From an uncultured Akkermansia sp. (GTDB taxonomy: Bacteria; Verrucomicrobiota; Verrucomicrobiia; Verrucomicrobiales; Akkermansiaceae): DNA of 40,915 bases. Positions 15,295-22,962 of this stretch are shown one piece after another; the stretch's first letter is position 1; every line of letters starts with the position of its first letter. Location of the stretch: positions 1 to 40,915 of the forward strand of contig CAJGCY010000004.1 in NCBI GenBank assembly GCA_904501955.1. Reading direction: 5' to 3'. The position numbers and the translations under genes are program-made. The notes beneath the pieces were generated by a model. That model was not told the DNA's origin. It worked only from the letters and a program-made list of their open reading frames with translations, and did not search any database.

Positions 15295-16704
15295 TTAGGC
15301 GCATGAGTCTTTGCGGCGCAGGTACGCCTGCAGCGCCATCAGGAAGAATACAAAGAAGCCCAACACCTGAGCGGGCAGCAAGTAACGGAAATCCGCCGTA
15401 GGGGTTACCACCACATAACTCACGGAATACGCCGAGGCAGCACCGGTAACGATGAGTTGCACATATTGGCACGCACTCAGCGCCACACGGCGTACCAGCC
15501 AGAGGTACAGCAAGCGCAGGCAAAGAATAATCGTACCCAGCGTAACGGCTAAACGCAGCACTCGCAGGTAGGTATACTGCATATCCGTGGGTCGCAGGGT
15601 GACCCAGCGCTGAGGGTTGTGCTGCATTGCGGGATACATGGCATCCGCTAGGTTCTCTACAATGGCCGGGGTCGTGCCACTCCAGTAGAACTGAGAGAGC
15701 TGAAGAAAACGAGCCATCAGCATATTGCCCGTATTGGTCTTCCACGCGTTCAGGTAATACGGCCACACGCGTTCCCAATCCGTCTTATTGACATCCGCCC
15801 CGCCCCAATATGCCGTAATGGAGTCACGGTACTCGTGCTCATACACCGGCATGCCATTGGCGCGCAGATTTTCCCATTCCTGCTCACGGCTGTCGGTCAG
15901 CAAGGCTGCAATACGCAAGTCTGACTCCACCATGGGCGTCATGGAGGGTTTATGCTCTACCGTCAATCCGGATAAACGGATGGAGTTCGTCGCCGTCCAA
16001 TAAAGCGACAGCGTAAGCACAGCGGCAAGGGCAGCCTTGGAGAAAATACGAGCGCCGGGCATGTAGCGAGCCGTCAATAAGTAGACGAAGCCCGGCAGCA
16101 ACAAAGCAGCATTGCGGCGGTACTCCACCATGTGCCACAGCAGTATCACCAGCCCCACAGCGCACAGCAGGCGCACCCACTTGCCGGGCGCACGGTACAG
16201 CATGAAGCACAGAGACAGGCTGCTGCACAGGATGGTGGTGAAAAAGTAATCCAAGCTGACTCCCAAACCGATGTGTAACAACACCATGCAGCCACCGAAG
16301 GGCAGAGCCATCCACCCCAAGCGCGCATCGCGGCGCATCAACAGCGCCAGCCAGTATGCTAAGTTTGCCAGCAGCACAATGTCTGCCACCCACATCAGGA
16401 TACGCTGGGGCAATATGCCATCACACTCCGCACCGCTCACCCACTCCATGGCATGGTGCAAGGCTCGCCCCTCATACATGTACAGGGCACAATGCCAGTC
16501 CGTTACCTCATGCGCACCGGATATCTGGTCTGCATAAGTAATAACGGCGTCATTGAAAAAGCCGGGCACGTGCGGATTGCCGTACTCATCCACATACAGC
16601 TCACCGGACGGCGCAAACAGCATGATGCTGCCCAGCGTCAGCAAGCAAAAGAGCGCAATCACCCACCCACGGCGGCGGGGCGAAGCTGCATCACTTGGAC
16701 TCAT
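15295..16704 (-). CDS. polytopic membrane protein, possibly a glycan-modifying transferase
   Basis: The protein is 469 aa with about ten hydrophobic helices. A large extracytoplasmic-type loop follows the first helix (residues 36-105), and a second soluble stretch lies at about 255-370 before the last helices. I do not recognise a conserved catalytic motif. The overall plan (many helices, an acidic first loop with D-E-Y, a late soluble loop) resembles GT-C-fold or GtrII-like transferases that use polyprenyl-phosphate sugars. It overlaps the upstream FAD oxidoreductase gene by 14 nt and shares an operon with a GtrA-like protein, which supports a glycan role. The assignment remains an inference. 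Confidence 0.7.
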   Translation of the reverse strand: MSPSDAASPRRRGWVIALFCLLTLGSIMLFAPSGELYVDEYGNPHVPGFFNDAVITYADQISGAHEVTDWHCALYMYEGRALHHAMEWVSGAECDGILPQRILMWVADIVLLANLAYWLALLMRRDARLGWMALPFGGCMVLLHIGLGVSLDYFFTTILCSSLSLCFMLYRAPGKWVRLLCAVGLVILLWHMVEYRRNAALLLPGFVYLLTARYMPGARIFSKAALAAVLTLSLYWTATNSIRLSGLTVEHKPSMTPMVESDLRIAALLTDSREQEWENLRANGMPVYEHEYRDSITAYWGGADVNKTDWERVWPYYLNAWKTNTGNMLMARFLQLSQFYWSGTTPAIVENLADAMYPAMQHNPQRWVTLRPTDMQYTYLRVLRLAVTLGTIILCLRLLYLWLVRRVALSACQYVQLIVTGAASAYSVSYVVVTPTADFRYLLPAQVLGFFVFFLMALQAYLRRKDSCA

Positions 16705-18253
16705 GGTATTCCTTCTCCGTGTTCACCTCCCAAATGTTGTCTTTAGTGGTGATACCGGCAGAGATATTCTTGGCTGCCTCCATGGCGGAAAGCATGGAGT
16801 GGTCCATGTTATTGTAACGGTGCATACCGTTGCGGCCCACCAAGTAAAGGTTGCTCAGGGAATCCACCCACTCGCGAATCACAGGGAACTGCTTGAAGCT
16901 GCCGAAGTACGCGGGGTACGCCTTCTGAATGCGGAACACCTTGTGGTCCACCACATCCGCCTTGTCAATAATACCCAGTTTCACCAGCTCACCCTCAGCA
17001 AACTCACAGAAGGCATCATCACCCATGCTCCAGAGCTCATCGCCCTCATTGACAAAGTACTCCATGCCAATCCATGCCTTGGAGCGGTCGCTGACCAAGT
17101 AGGGGCTCCAGTTGTTGAAGATTTGCAGACGGCCCACCTTCACATCCGGCTCCTGCACGTAAATCCAGTTGTCCGGCACCACACCGTGTTCGCCCACAGT
17201 GGTGTTCATATTCTTACTCTTGAGCTGCAGCTTGTTAAGCAGCAAGCCCACCGTCATGAAATCGCGGTACACCAAGCCCTCGGAGACCTCCTTTACCTCT
17301 GCGGGCACGGCATCCCCCATCTTGCGGATAAGCTCCTGCACGGAGGTGGTGGAAATCACCTCATCCGCCTCATAACGGGTAGTCTCCCCGCTGGCTAAAT
17401 CCTTCACCACCAAGGCAGCAATGCGACCATTCTCCACCAGCACCTGCTCCACATCCTGACGGCGCAGAATCTTCACCCCCAGCTTTTCAGACTCAGCGCC
17501 CACAGTCTCCCACAGCTGACCGGGGCCATGCTTCGGGTACCAGAACTCCTCAATCAGCGAGGTTTCACCGCCCTGTTTATCGCGTTTTTTCCAGAAAGCC
17601 AGCTTACCGAGAGCATGCCCCAGCACCTTGGCAATGGAAAGCCCCTTCACACGCTGGGCGCCCCAATCCGCGCCGATTTTGTTGCAGGGCACACCCCACA
17701 CCTTGGCGGTGTAATCTCGGAAGAAAGTCTTGTACAGCTCAGAGCCGAAGCGATTGATGAAGAAATCCTCCAAGCTGTTTTCCTTACGCTTGTGCAGCAT
17801 GCTGAACATATAGCTGAAGCCCATTTTCACCATACGGAACGGACCAAGGTTGCAAATGGTGTTCATGCTGAGCGATACGGGATAATCAAAGAACTTACGC
17901 AGGAAGAGAATACGGCTCAGGCGGGAGCGCACCAGCATGGCGCGGTCTTCTTTCTCAGGATTCGGGCCGTTTTCCTCCAACGGCACCTCGCGCTTCAACT
18001 CAATATCATCACAAGAGGGCGCCCCCTGCAGCGGCATCATCTCGCGCCACCAGTTCATCACCGTGTCCGACTTCGAGAAAAAGCGGTGACCACCGATATC
18101 AATGCGGTTGCCGTTGTATTCCAATGTACGGGAAATACCGCCGAGCTGCTCTTCGCGCTCAAAAACAGTTACCTCCACCCCACCCTTGCGGGCGAGTTCA
18201 TACGCAGCCGTAAGACCGGCGGGGCCACCACCGATAATTAAAACTTTCTTCAT
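16691..18253 (-). CDS. FAD-dependent oxidoreductase, UDP-galactopyranose-mutase/amine-oxidase-like
   Basis: The N-terminus has a dinucleotide-binding fold: GGGPAGLTAAYELA (residues 8-21) and the ribose-binding acidic end VTVFERE. The motif R-I-D-I-G-G-H-R-F-F-S-K follows, which is typical of the UDP-galactopyranose mutase / protoporphyrinogen-oxidase-like group. The C-terminal NLYLVGRNGMHRYNNMDHSM contains the FAD-capping GRNG/D segment seen in bacterial glycan loci. The protein is 520 aa, longer than true UGM (about 370-400), so a true mutase is not certain; an oxidoreductase acting on a nucleotide or lipid-linked sugar fits as well. It is soluble. It is third in the GtrA-TatD-FAD-membrane protein operon and overlaps the next gene by 14 nt. 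Confidence 0.85.
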   Translation of the reverse strand: MKKVLIIGGGPAGLTAAYELARKGGVEVTVFEREEQLGGISRTLEYNGNRIDIGGHRFFSKSDTVMNWWREMMPLQGAPSCDDIELKREVPLEENGPNPEKEDRAMLVRSRLSRILFLRKFFDYPVSLSMNTICNLGPFRMVKMGFSYMFSMLHKRKENSLEDFFINRFGSELYKTFFRDYTAKVWGVPCNKIGADWGAQRVKGLSIAKVLGHALGKLAFWKKRDKQGGETSLIEEFWYPKHGPGQLWETVGAESEKLGVKILRRQDVEQVLVENGRIAALVVKDLASGETTRYEADEVISTTSVQELIRKMGDAVPAEVKEVSEGLVYRDFMTVGLLLNKLQLKSKNMNTTVGEHGVVPDNWIYVQEPDVKVGRLQIFNNWSPYLVSDRSKAWIGMEYFVNEGDELWSMGDDAFCEFAEGELVKLGIIDKADVVDHKVFRIQKAYPAYFGSFKQFPVIREWVDSLSNLYLVGRNGMHRYNNMDHSMLSAMEAAKNISAGITTKDNIWEVNTEKEYHESK

Positions 18254-18318
18254 AACACTTGGTTACCCGTGTGGGTTTTATTTCTTATAACATCATTGTA
18301 GTGTTTTTCCGCAAGGAG

Positions 18319-19134
18319 TCAAGCAAAAACATGCTCCGGCAGGCGGAAGAAACGCACGGCATTCGCCGTTGTCCACGCCGCTACCTCCTCGGGGCTGACA
18401 CCGCGCAGCTCCGCTATCTTGTCCACCACGTATTTAGTACGGCCGGGTATGTTCGTAATACCACGGAACGGAGCGGGAGACAGGAAGGGCGAATCAGTCT
18501 CCACCATGAACCTATCCGTCGGGCACCAGGTCGCTACGGCTTGTATGTCCTCCGTTTTATTGAAGGTCAGTAGACCGGTAAACGAAATAAGGCCATCCAG
18601 TTCCGTGAAGATGCGCTCCGCCTGCAAGCTATCGCCGATAAAGCAGTGGAACACCGGTCGCACCTTCGGAAAATTGCGAGCAATGGCAAAGGCATCCTCA
18701 AAGCTCGCCAAGCCTTTCTTATCGCGGGTGTGCAGAGAGATATTCAAGCCAAGCTCCTCAGCCAGCTGAAAATGGCGCTCCAAGAACACACGCTGGCGGG
18801 CGCGGTAATCCTCCTCACTCCAGCCCTTCGGGGCAGGCCAATAGTAATCCAAACCGGTTTCGCCGATGGCAGCCTGAGGGTGCTTGCGGCAAAGCTCCTC
18901 CATGTACAGCAGCTGCTCATCCGTCACATTGGTCACATCGCTCGGGTGCACAGCCAAGCAGGAGGACACGAAATCCGGCATGCTGCGGGCAATCTCCAGC
19001 TGGGGCTCCCAATCATCGGCACCCGTTCCTTGAGAAATGCAATGCCCAACCCCGAGAGCCAGAGAATCAGCGCGCAGCTGTTCCAGCGACTCATACTTTC
19101 GAGAAACCAAATGACAATGAGTATCAACTATCAT
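18319..19134 (-). CDS. TatD-family metal-dependent hydrolase / DNase
   Basis: This is a cytoplasmic two-metal hydrolase of the amidohydrolase superfamily. Members cleave DNA 3'-5' or act in nucleotide or D-aminoacyl metabolism. The ordered family marks are all present: DTHCHL (4-9, metal-binding His6 and His8), GETGLDYYW (metal-binding Glu), HTRD, HCFIG and ETDSPFL near the end. Length, 271 aa, is normal. It starts 9 nt after the GtrA-like gene and ends 65 nt before the FAD oxidoreductase. A DNA-repair-type enzyme inside a glycan operon is unexpected by function and may be only positional. Confidence 0.92.
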   Translation of the reverse strand: MIVDTHCHLVSRKYESLEQLRADSLALGVGHCISQGTGADDWEPQLEIARSMPDFVSSCLAVHPSDVTNVTDEQLLYMEELCRKHPQAAIGETGLDYYWPAPKGWSEEDYRARQRVFLERHFQLAEELGLNISLHTRDKKGLASFEDAFAIARNFPKVRPVFHCFIGDSLQAERIFTELDGLISFTGLLTFNKTEDIQAVATWCPTDRFMVETDSPFLSPAPFRGITNIPGRTKYVVDKIAELRGVSPEEVAAWTTANAVRFFRLPEHVFA

Positions 19135-19143
19135 AGCAGAGTA

Positions 19144-19629
19144 TCAATAAAGAATGATTTTGCGAGCGCCGAAGTTCCACAGCAACACCAGCGCCTCTGT
19201 CAGCAGCTTGGACAGCGCCACCACACAAGTTCCCTCCTGCATCGGGCTGCCCAATACCATACTGTACACGTAATTGAAAAGCTGCGTGATACCGAACTCG
19301 CTCCACAAGCCACCCAGTACATCTTTGAACAGCCACATGAACAGCAGAGTCAGCAGCAAACCCACGCCCCCGATAATAGCGAAGATGGAAAACTCCGTCT
19401 TGGGAGAATCCTCCATCTTGCGCTGAGCAAAAACAAACTTATTGCAGCACAAATATGTCACCAAAAGCCCTAAACAGAAACCAATGGCGGAAGCGACCAA
19501 ATGATTTATACCCAACACCGTATTAAAGAACATCAACGCGGAAAAATCCACGATAAACGCGATACCACCCGCCAATAAATAGCGCACAAACGCCTGCAAT
19601 AGGGATTTCAGTCCATTTTGTTCTGCCAT
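19144..19629 (-). CDS. GtrA-like membrane protein
   Basis: GtrA-family proteins are small four-helix membrane proteins thought to move polyprenyl-phosphate sugars across the membrane. The 161-aa protein shows the family opening FVRYLLAGGIAFIVDFSAL, then helices near 17-38, 42-63, 85-108 and 120-150. It has the characteristic C-N-K-F-V-F-A motif after helix 2 and ends NFGARKIILY. The frame is open upstream to 19710. The ATG at 19629 is chosen because a strong promoter's -10 box occupies 19640-19645 and would exclude the earlier starts. It is first in a four-gene minus-strand operon. The region between helices 3 and 4 is slightly longer than usual. Confidence 0.9.
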   Translation of the reverse strand: MAEQNGLKSLLQAFVRYLLAGGIAFIVDFSALMFFNTVLGINHLVASAIGFCLGLLVTYLCCNKFVFAQRKMEDSPKTEFSIFAIIGGVGLLLTLLFMWLFKDVLGGLWSEFGITQLFNYVYSMVLGSPMQEGTCVVALSKLLTEALVLLWNFGARKIILY

Positions 19630-19639
19630 AACGCGCCGC

Positions 19640-19667
19640 ATTATAGGGGGCTTTGGATTTCTGTCAA
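19640..19667 (-). promoter_or_regulatory. consensus promoter of the GtrA operon, predicted near-leaderless
   Basis: Minus strand: perfect TTGACA (19667-19662), 16-nt spacer, perfect TATAAT (19645-19640). Transcription would start near 19633, four bases before the ATG at 19629. This is the best promoter match in the window. Confidence 0.8.
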
Positions 19668-19806
19668 GAAAATTCCAATAACGAAAGGGAATTACTGAAC
19701 AAAACTTCACATCAAACGTCTACAGGATAACATGAGCATTTCTACAGCCCCCATACCATTGCATCAAGAACATACACACAATGCAGGTGTAAAACCTGTT
19801 TTTTTC

Positions 19807-19834
19807 TTGACTTCAGCGGATAATTGAGTAGTAT
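19807..19834 (+). promoter_or_regulatory. promoter of the vWA-SrfBC-like cluster
   Basis: TTGACT (19807-19812), 16-nt spacer, TAGTAT (19829-19834). Transcription would start near 19841, giving a leader of about 23 nt without a Shine-Dalgarno sequence. No second promoter of this quality is seen inside the eight-gene cluster, so it may be one transcript of about 14 kb. Confidence 0.6.
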
Positions 19835-19863
19835 TTAATCATTCCCTTACGCTTTTTGATACC

Positions 19864-20829
19864 ATGGCACAGTTAAAACAATCACTCGTACACAAAAACC
19901 TCGGAGAAGTAAATGTCAAGCTGCTCCCCGATGGTAGATTATCAGTCAAGGCAACTATCTTGATGAAGCCGAACAACATCGAGAATGCCCAGACAGGTCT
20001 TGCCATTGACGGCTCGCGCTCCATGCAGGATATTTTCGGCTTCAGCGACAATATCATCGGTGGCATTTTTGCAGATGAAGTATGCCGCCCCAACTTGGTA
20101 CAACCCGTAGCCCGCAAGATTGCAGCCTACTTGGCTAACTTTGACAGTGATGGAGGCACGGAGACCATTTACTTTGCCTGCGGGCGTTTCGGCAAGCAAG
20201 TCGAGCGCATCGGTGACATCTCAGAAGATGAGGCTCCCACCACCACCTTTGCAGGCCCGCAGAAGTGGGGCACGGGCACGTGCATCGTCCCGGCCATGCA
20301 GCACTTCCTCAACCTGTATGAGAACTCCCCGTGGCTCATGGCGCTCATTATCACGGACGGCTTGATTGACGACTTGGATGAAGCAAAGGCACTCAGCCAG
20401 ATTATTTGCGAAGACATGCGCGACGGCAAACGAGGCTTTACCAAGTTTGTAGTGATTGGCTTGGGCAACGACTTCAATGAGACAAACTCCAAAGCACGCC
20501 AAGCCTTGGAAGAGCTGGATGATTTGGATGAAGACCCCGTGTACGGTGTGGAGGGGCAAGACCTGTGGGACCACAAGATTGCCAAGGACATGACCTCCCT
20601 GAACCAGATTTTCGCAGAGGTTGTCACGGAAAACACCATCATCGCCCGCTCTGCAGAGATTACGGATTCCTTCGGCATCCCCGTCACACCGGAAGGCGAG
20701 CTTTCCTATGCGGATGGTCTTCCGGCACTGCTGCGCTTTACCATGACACCGGGGTCCACCTCGTTCACCATCACCCTGCCCAACGGCGCTCAGCTTGAGC
20801 AGGACATCAGCAGCGCTTTCAACGATTAA
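19864..20829 (+). CDS. vWA-domain protein 1 of the cluster, intact MIDAS
   Basis: vWA domains bind protein ligands through a metal held by the MIDAS site. This 321-aa protein has all three MIDAS elements: DGSRS (D49, S51, S53), the Thr of WGTGT (T137 or T139) and D165 in IITDG. No signal peptide or membrane helix is seen, so it is cytoplasmic. Before the vWA core lies a strand-rich leader with LVHKNLGEVNV (8-18). After it lies a tail with FTITLPNGAQLEQDI (301-315). The same two flanks occur in the next two genes, so flanks and core form one family module. It is first in the eight-gene cluster and 36 nt before its paralogue. Confidence 0.88.
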   Translation: MAQLKQSLVHKNLGEVNVKLLPDGRLSVKATILMKPNNIENAQTGLAIDGSRSMQDIFGFSDNIIGGIFADEVCRPNLVQPVARKIAAYLANFDSDGGTETIYFACGRFGKQVERIGDISEDEAPTTTFAGPQKWGTGTCIVPAMQHFLNLYENSPWLMALIITDGLIDDLDEAKALSQIICEDMRDGKRGFTKFVVIGLGNDFNETNSKARQALEELDDLDEDPVYGVEGQDLWDHKIAKDMTSLNQIFAEVVTENTIIARSAEITDSFGIPVTPEGELSYADGLPALLRFTMTPGSTSFTITLPNGAQLEQDISSAFND

Positions 20830-20865
20830 TTCTTCTTCATCACCTAAACCATTCTTTTCCATACC

Positions 20866-21837
20866 ATGGCACAGTTAAAACAATCTCTCGTCAACAAGTC
20901 ACTCGGCGAAGTCAACGTCTCGCAGTTGGAAGACGGCCGAGTCGGTATCAAAGCAACTATCCTGATGCGCCCCAACGGCATCGAGAACGCGCAAACTGGT
21001 CTCGCGCTGGACGGCTCATTCTCCATGCAGGACATGTACGGCCACAGCAATGATGTACTTCAGGACAGCATCTTTGCCATGGACGACCCGGTGCCTGCGG
21101 TAAACTCCGTGCAGCCCGTGGCTCGCAAAATTGCCGCCTACCTGGCCAATTTTGACAGCGATGGCGGCACCTCCACCATTTACTTCGCCTGTGGCAAACT
21201 CGGCGCAGAGCTGGAAGAAATCGGTGATTTGACGGAGGAAAGCGCCCCGACCGCCACCATCAGCGGCCCGAAGAAGTGGGGTACGGGCACACGCATCGTA
21301 CCTGCCATGCAGCACTTCCTCAGCCTCTATGAGAACTCCCCGTGGCTGCTTGCCCTCATCGTGACGGACGGTCTCATTGATGACTTGGAGGAGGCCAAGG
21401 CACTCAGTCAGATTATCTGCGAAGACATGCGCGATGGCAAGCGAGGCTTTACCAAGTTTGTGGTAATCGGCTTGGGCAAAGACTTCAGCGAGGTGGGCTC
21501 CCCTGCCCGTCTTGCACTGGAGGCACTGGATGATTTGGATGAAGACCCGATATACGGCGTACCGGGGCAAGACCTTTGGGACCACAAGTTGGCCAAAGAT
21601 ATGACCTCATTGGACCAGATTTTCGCAGAGGTCGTATCCGCGAACACCATCATTGCCCGCTCTGCCCAGGTAACGGACAGCTTCGGCTTACCGGTACAGG
21701 TAGAGGGCGGTGGCTCCTATACGGATGGGCTTCCGGCACTGTTGCGTTTCAGCATGACGGCCGGCTCCACCTCCTTCACCATCACACTTCCCAACGGCAA
21801 GCAACTGGTGCAAGACATCTCCGGCTGCGAATTCTGA
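20866..21837 (+). CDS. vWA-domain protein 2 of the cluster, close paralogue of protein 1
   Basis: The protein (323 aa) is collinear with the preceding one. MIDAS residues are D49, S51, S53, then T140 or T142 and D168 in IVTDG. The first seven residues, MAQLKQS, are identical to those of protein 1, and so are long blocks such as GFTKFVVIGLG. At DNA level the two genes share TACCATGGCACAGTTAAAAC with a few bases more around their starts. This points to recent tandem duplication or gene conversion. Differences cluster at residues 58-80, after the MIDAS serines, where ligand contacts are usually made, so the two may bind different partners. No export signal. The spacing to the neighbours (36 and 39 nt) supports one operon. 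Confidence 0.88.
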   Translation: MAQLKQSLVNKSLGEVNVSQLEDGRVGIKATILMRPNGIENAQTGLALDGSFSMQDMYGHSNDVLQDSIFAMDDPVPAVNSVQPVARKIAAYLANFDSDGGTSTIYFACGKLGAELEEIGDLTEESAPTATISGPKKWGTGTRIVPAMQHFLSLYENSPWLLALIVTDGLIDDLEEAKALSQIICEDMRDGKRGFTKFVVIGLGKDFSEVGSPARLALEALDDLDEDPIYGVPGQDLWDHKLAKDMTSLDQIFAEVVSANTIIARSAQVTDSFGLPVQVEGGGSYTDGLPALLRFSMTAGSTSFTITLPNGKQLVQDISGCEF

Positions 21838-21876
21838 TAAGTTTCCATATTCACCACACCCAACAAACACACCACT

Positions 21877-22950
21877 ATGGCACTTCCTACACTTGCATCA
21901 CTCAGCGAGGGGATTAACGTCCAGCTCGATAACCAGCTTGTACACAAATCACTCGGCGAGGTGAACGTCACGCTCAAAGACAGCATGCTTCACGTCACCG
22001 CCACCATCCTCCTGCGCCCGGGTCAAGGCAATGAAGGCTGGCAGACGGGTGTTGCCATCGACTGCTCCAGCTCCATGACTCGAGCTTTCGGCGGCGAAAA
22101 CATGTACTTCACGCGTGCCCTCACGGATGCAGAAACCTCGGACCTCATCAGCAAGGGACTCATTGAAGTATTTGAGCAAGACGGCCAGAGCATGTGCCGC
22201 ATGCTGCACGGCTGCCATGAGCACCTGCTCCAGCAAGGCATTCTCCGCATTTCCAAGGATGAAAATGAGGTGCAGAACGTATGCCGCACCGCCATTCCGC
22301 TGCTGGCAGAAGAGATTGATGCAGACGGTGGCACGACGGTTCTTTACTGGGCAATGGGTGCAGACGGCTCCGGCATCGAACTCATGGGCGACCTCACGGC
22401 AGAGGAAGCCAAAACCGCAGAGTACAAAGGCGTAAGCGACTGGGGCAATGGCACGAAACTCATGCCCGCCATTCGCTACTTCCTGTCCACCTTTGCGGAT
22501 GCTCCCATGGGCTTCTACATCTTCATCACGGATGGTCGCATCGATGACTTCGAGGAGGTGAAGGCTTTCACCTGCCAGCTGTCCCACGACATCGCTGCCA
22601 AGAAGGTAAATCCGGTACATTTCGTACTCGTCGGCGTTGGGTCTGAGATTGATACGGATCAGATGGCACAGCTGGATGACCTGCCTGATGCCATGAACCT
22701 GCCCTACGACATATGGGATCACAAGATTGCCAAGGAGATGCGCTCCATCAATGATATTTTCGCCGAGTTGGTAGATGAAAACCGCATCATCGCCAAATCC
22801 GCCGAGATTAAGGACTTGGAGGGCAACCGCGTTCACAGCTACACGGATGGCGTACCGGCCATCATGCGTTTCTCCATGCCGATGAGCGCCAAGGGTTTCC
22901 AAATCGTGCTTCCCAATGGTGCTACCCTGCAACAACAAGTAATCGCATAA
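21877..22950 (+). CDS. vWA-domain protein 3 of the cluster, diverged, with Cys/His insert
   Basis: The third paralogue (357 aa) keeps the flanks LVHKSLGEVNV (21-31) and VLPNGATLQQQV (near the C-terminus) and the MIDAS set D62, S64, S66, T193 and D219 (FITDG). It has a longer N-terminus and an insert of about 30-35 residues after the MIDAS loop. The insert includes the cluster C107, H111, C113, H114, H116, which could bind a metal. The DNA is clearly more diverged than between proteins 1 and 2. It is followed after 12 nt by the coiled-coil gene. No signal peptide or membrane helix. The same cytoplasmic complex as its paralogues is likely. Confidence 0.88.
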   Translation: MALPTLASLSEGINVQLDNQLVHKSLGEVNVTLKDSMLHVTATILLRPGQGNEGWQTGVAIDCSSSMTRAFGGENMYFTRALTDAETSDLISKGLIEVFEQDGQSMCRMLHGCHEHLLQQGILRISKDENEVQNVCRTAIPLLAEEIDADGGTTVLYWAMGADGSGIELMGDLTAEEAKTAEYKGVSDWGNGTKLMPAIRYFLSTFADAPMGFYIFITDGRIDDFEEVKAFTCQLSHDIAAKKVNPVHFVLVGVGSEIDTDQMAQLDDLPDAMNLPYDIWDHKIAKEMRSINDIFAELVDENRIIAKSAEIKDLEGNRVHSYTDGVPAIMRFSMPMSAKGFQIVLPNGATLQQQVIA

Positions 22951-22962
22951 CATATAATACAC

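Noticed and set aside
22953..22958. Perfect TATAAT just before the coiled-coil gene
   Set aside because: It is only four bases from the ATG at 22963, so transcription would begin inside the gene, and no -35 lies at the right distance.
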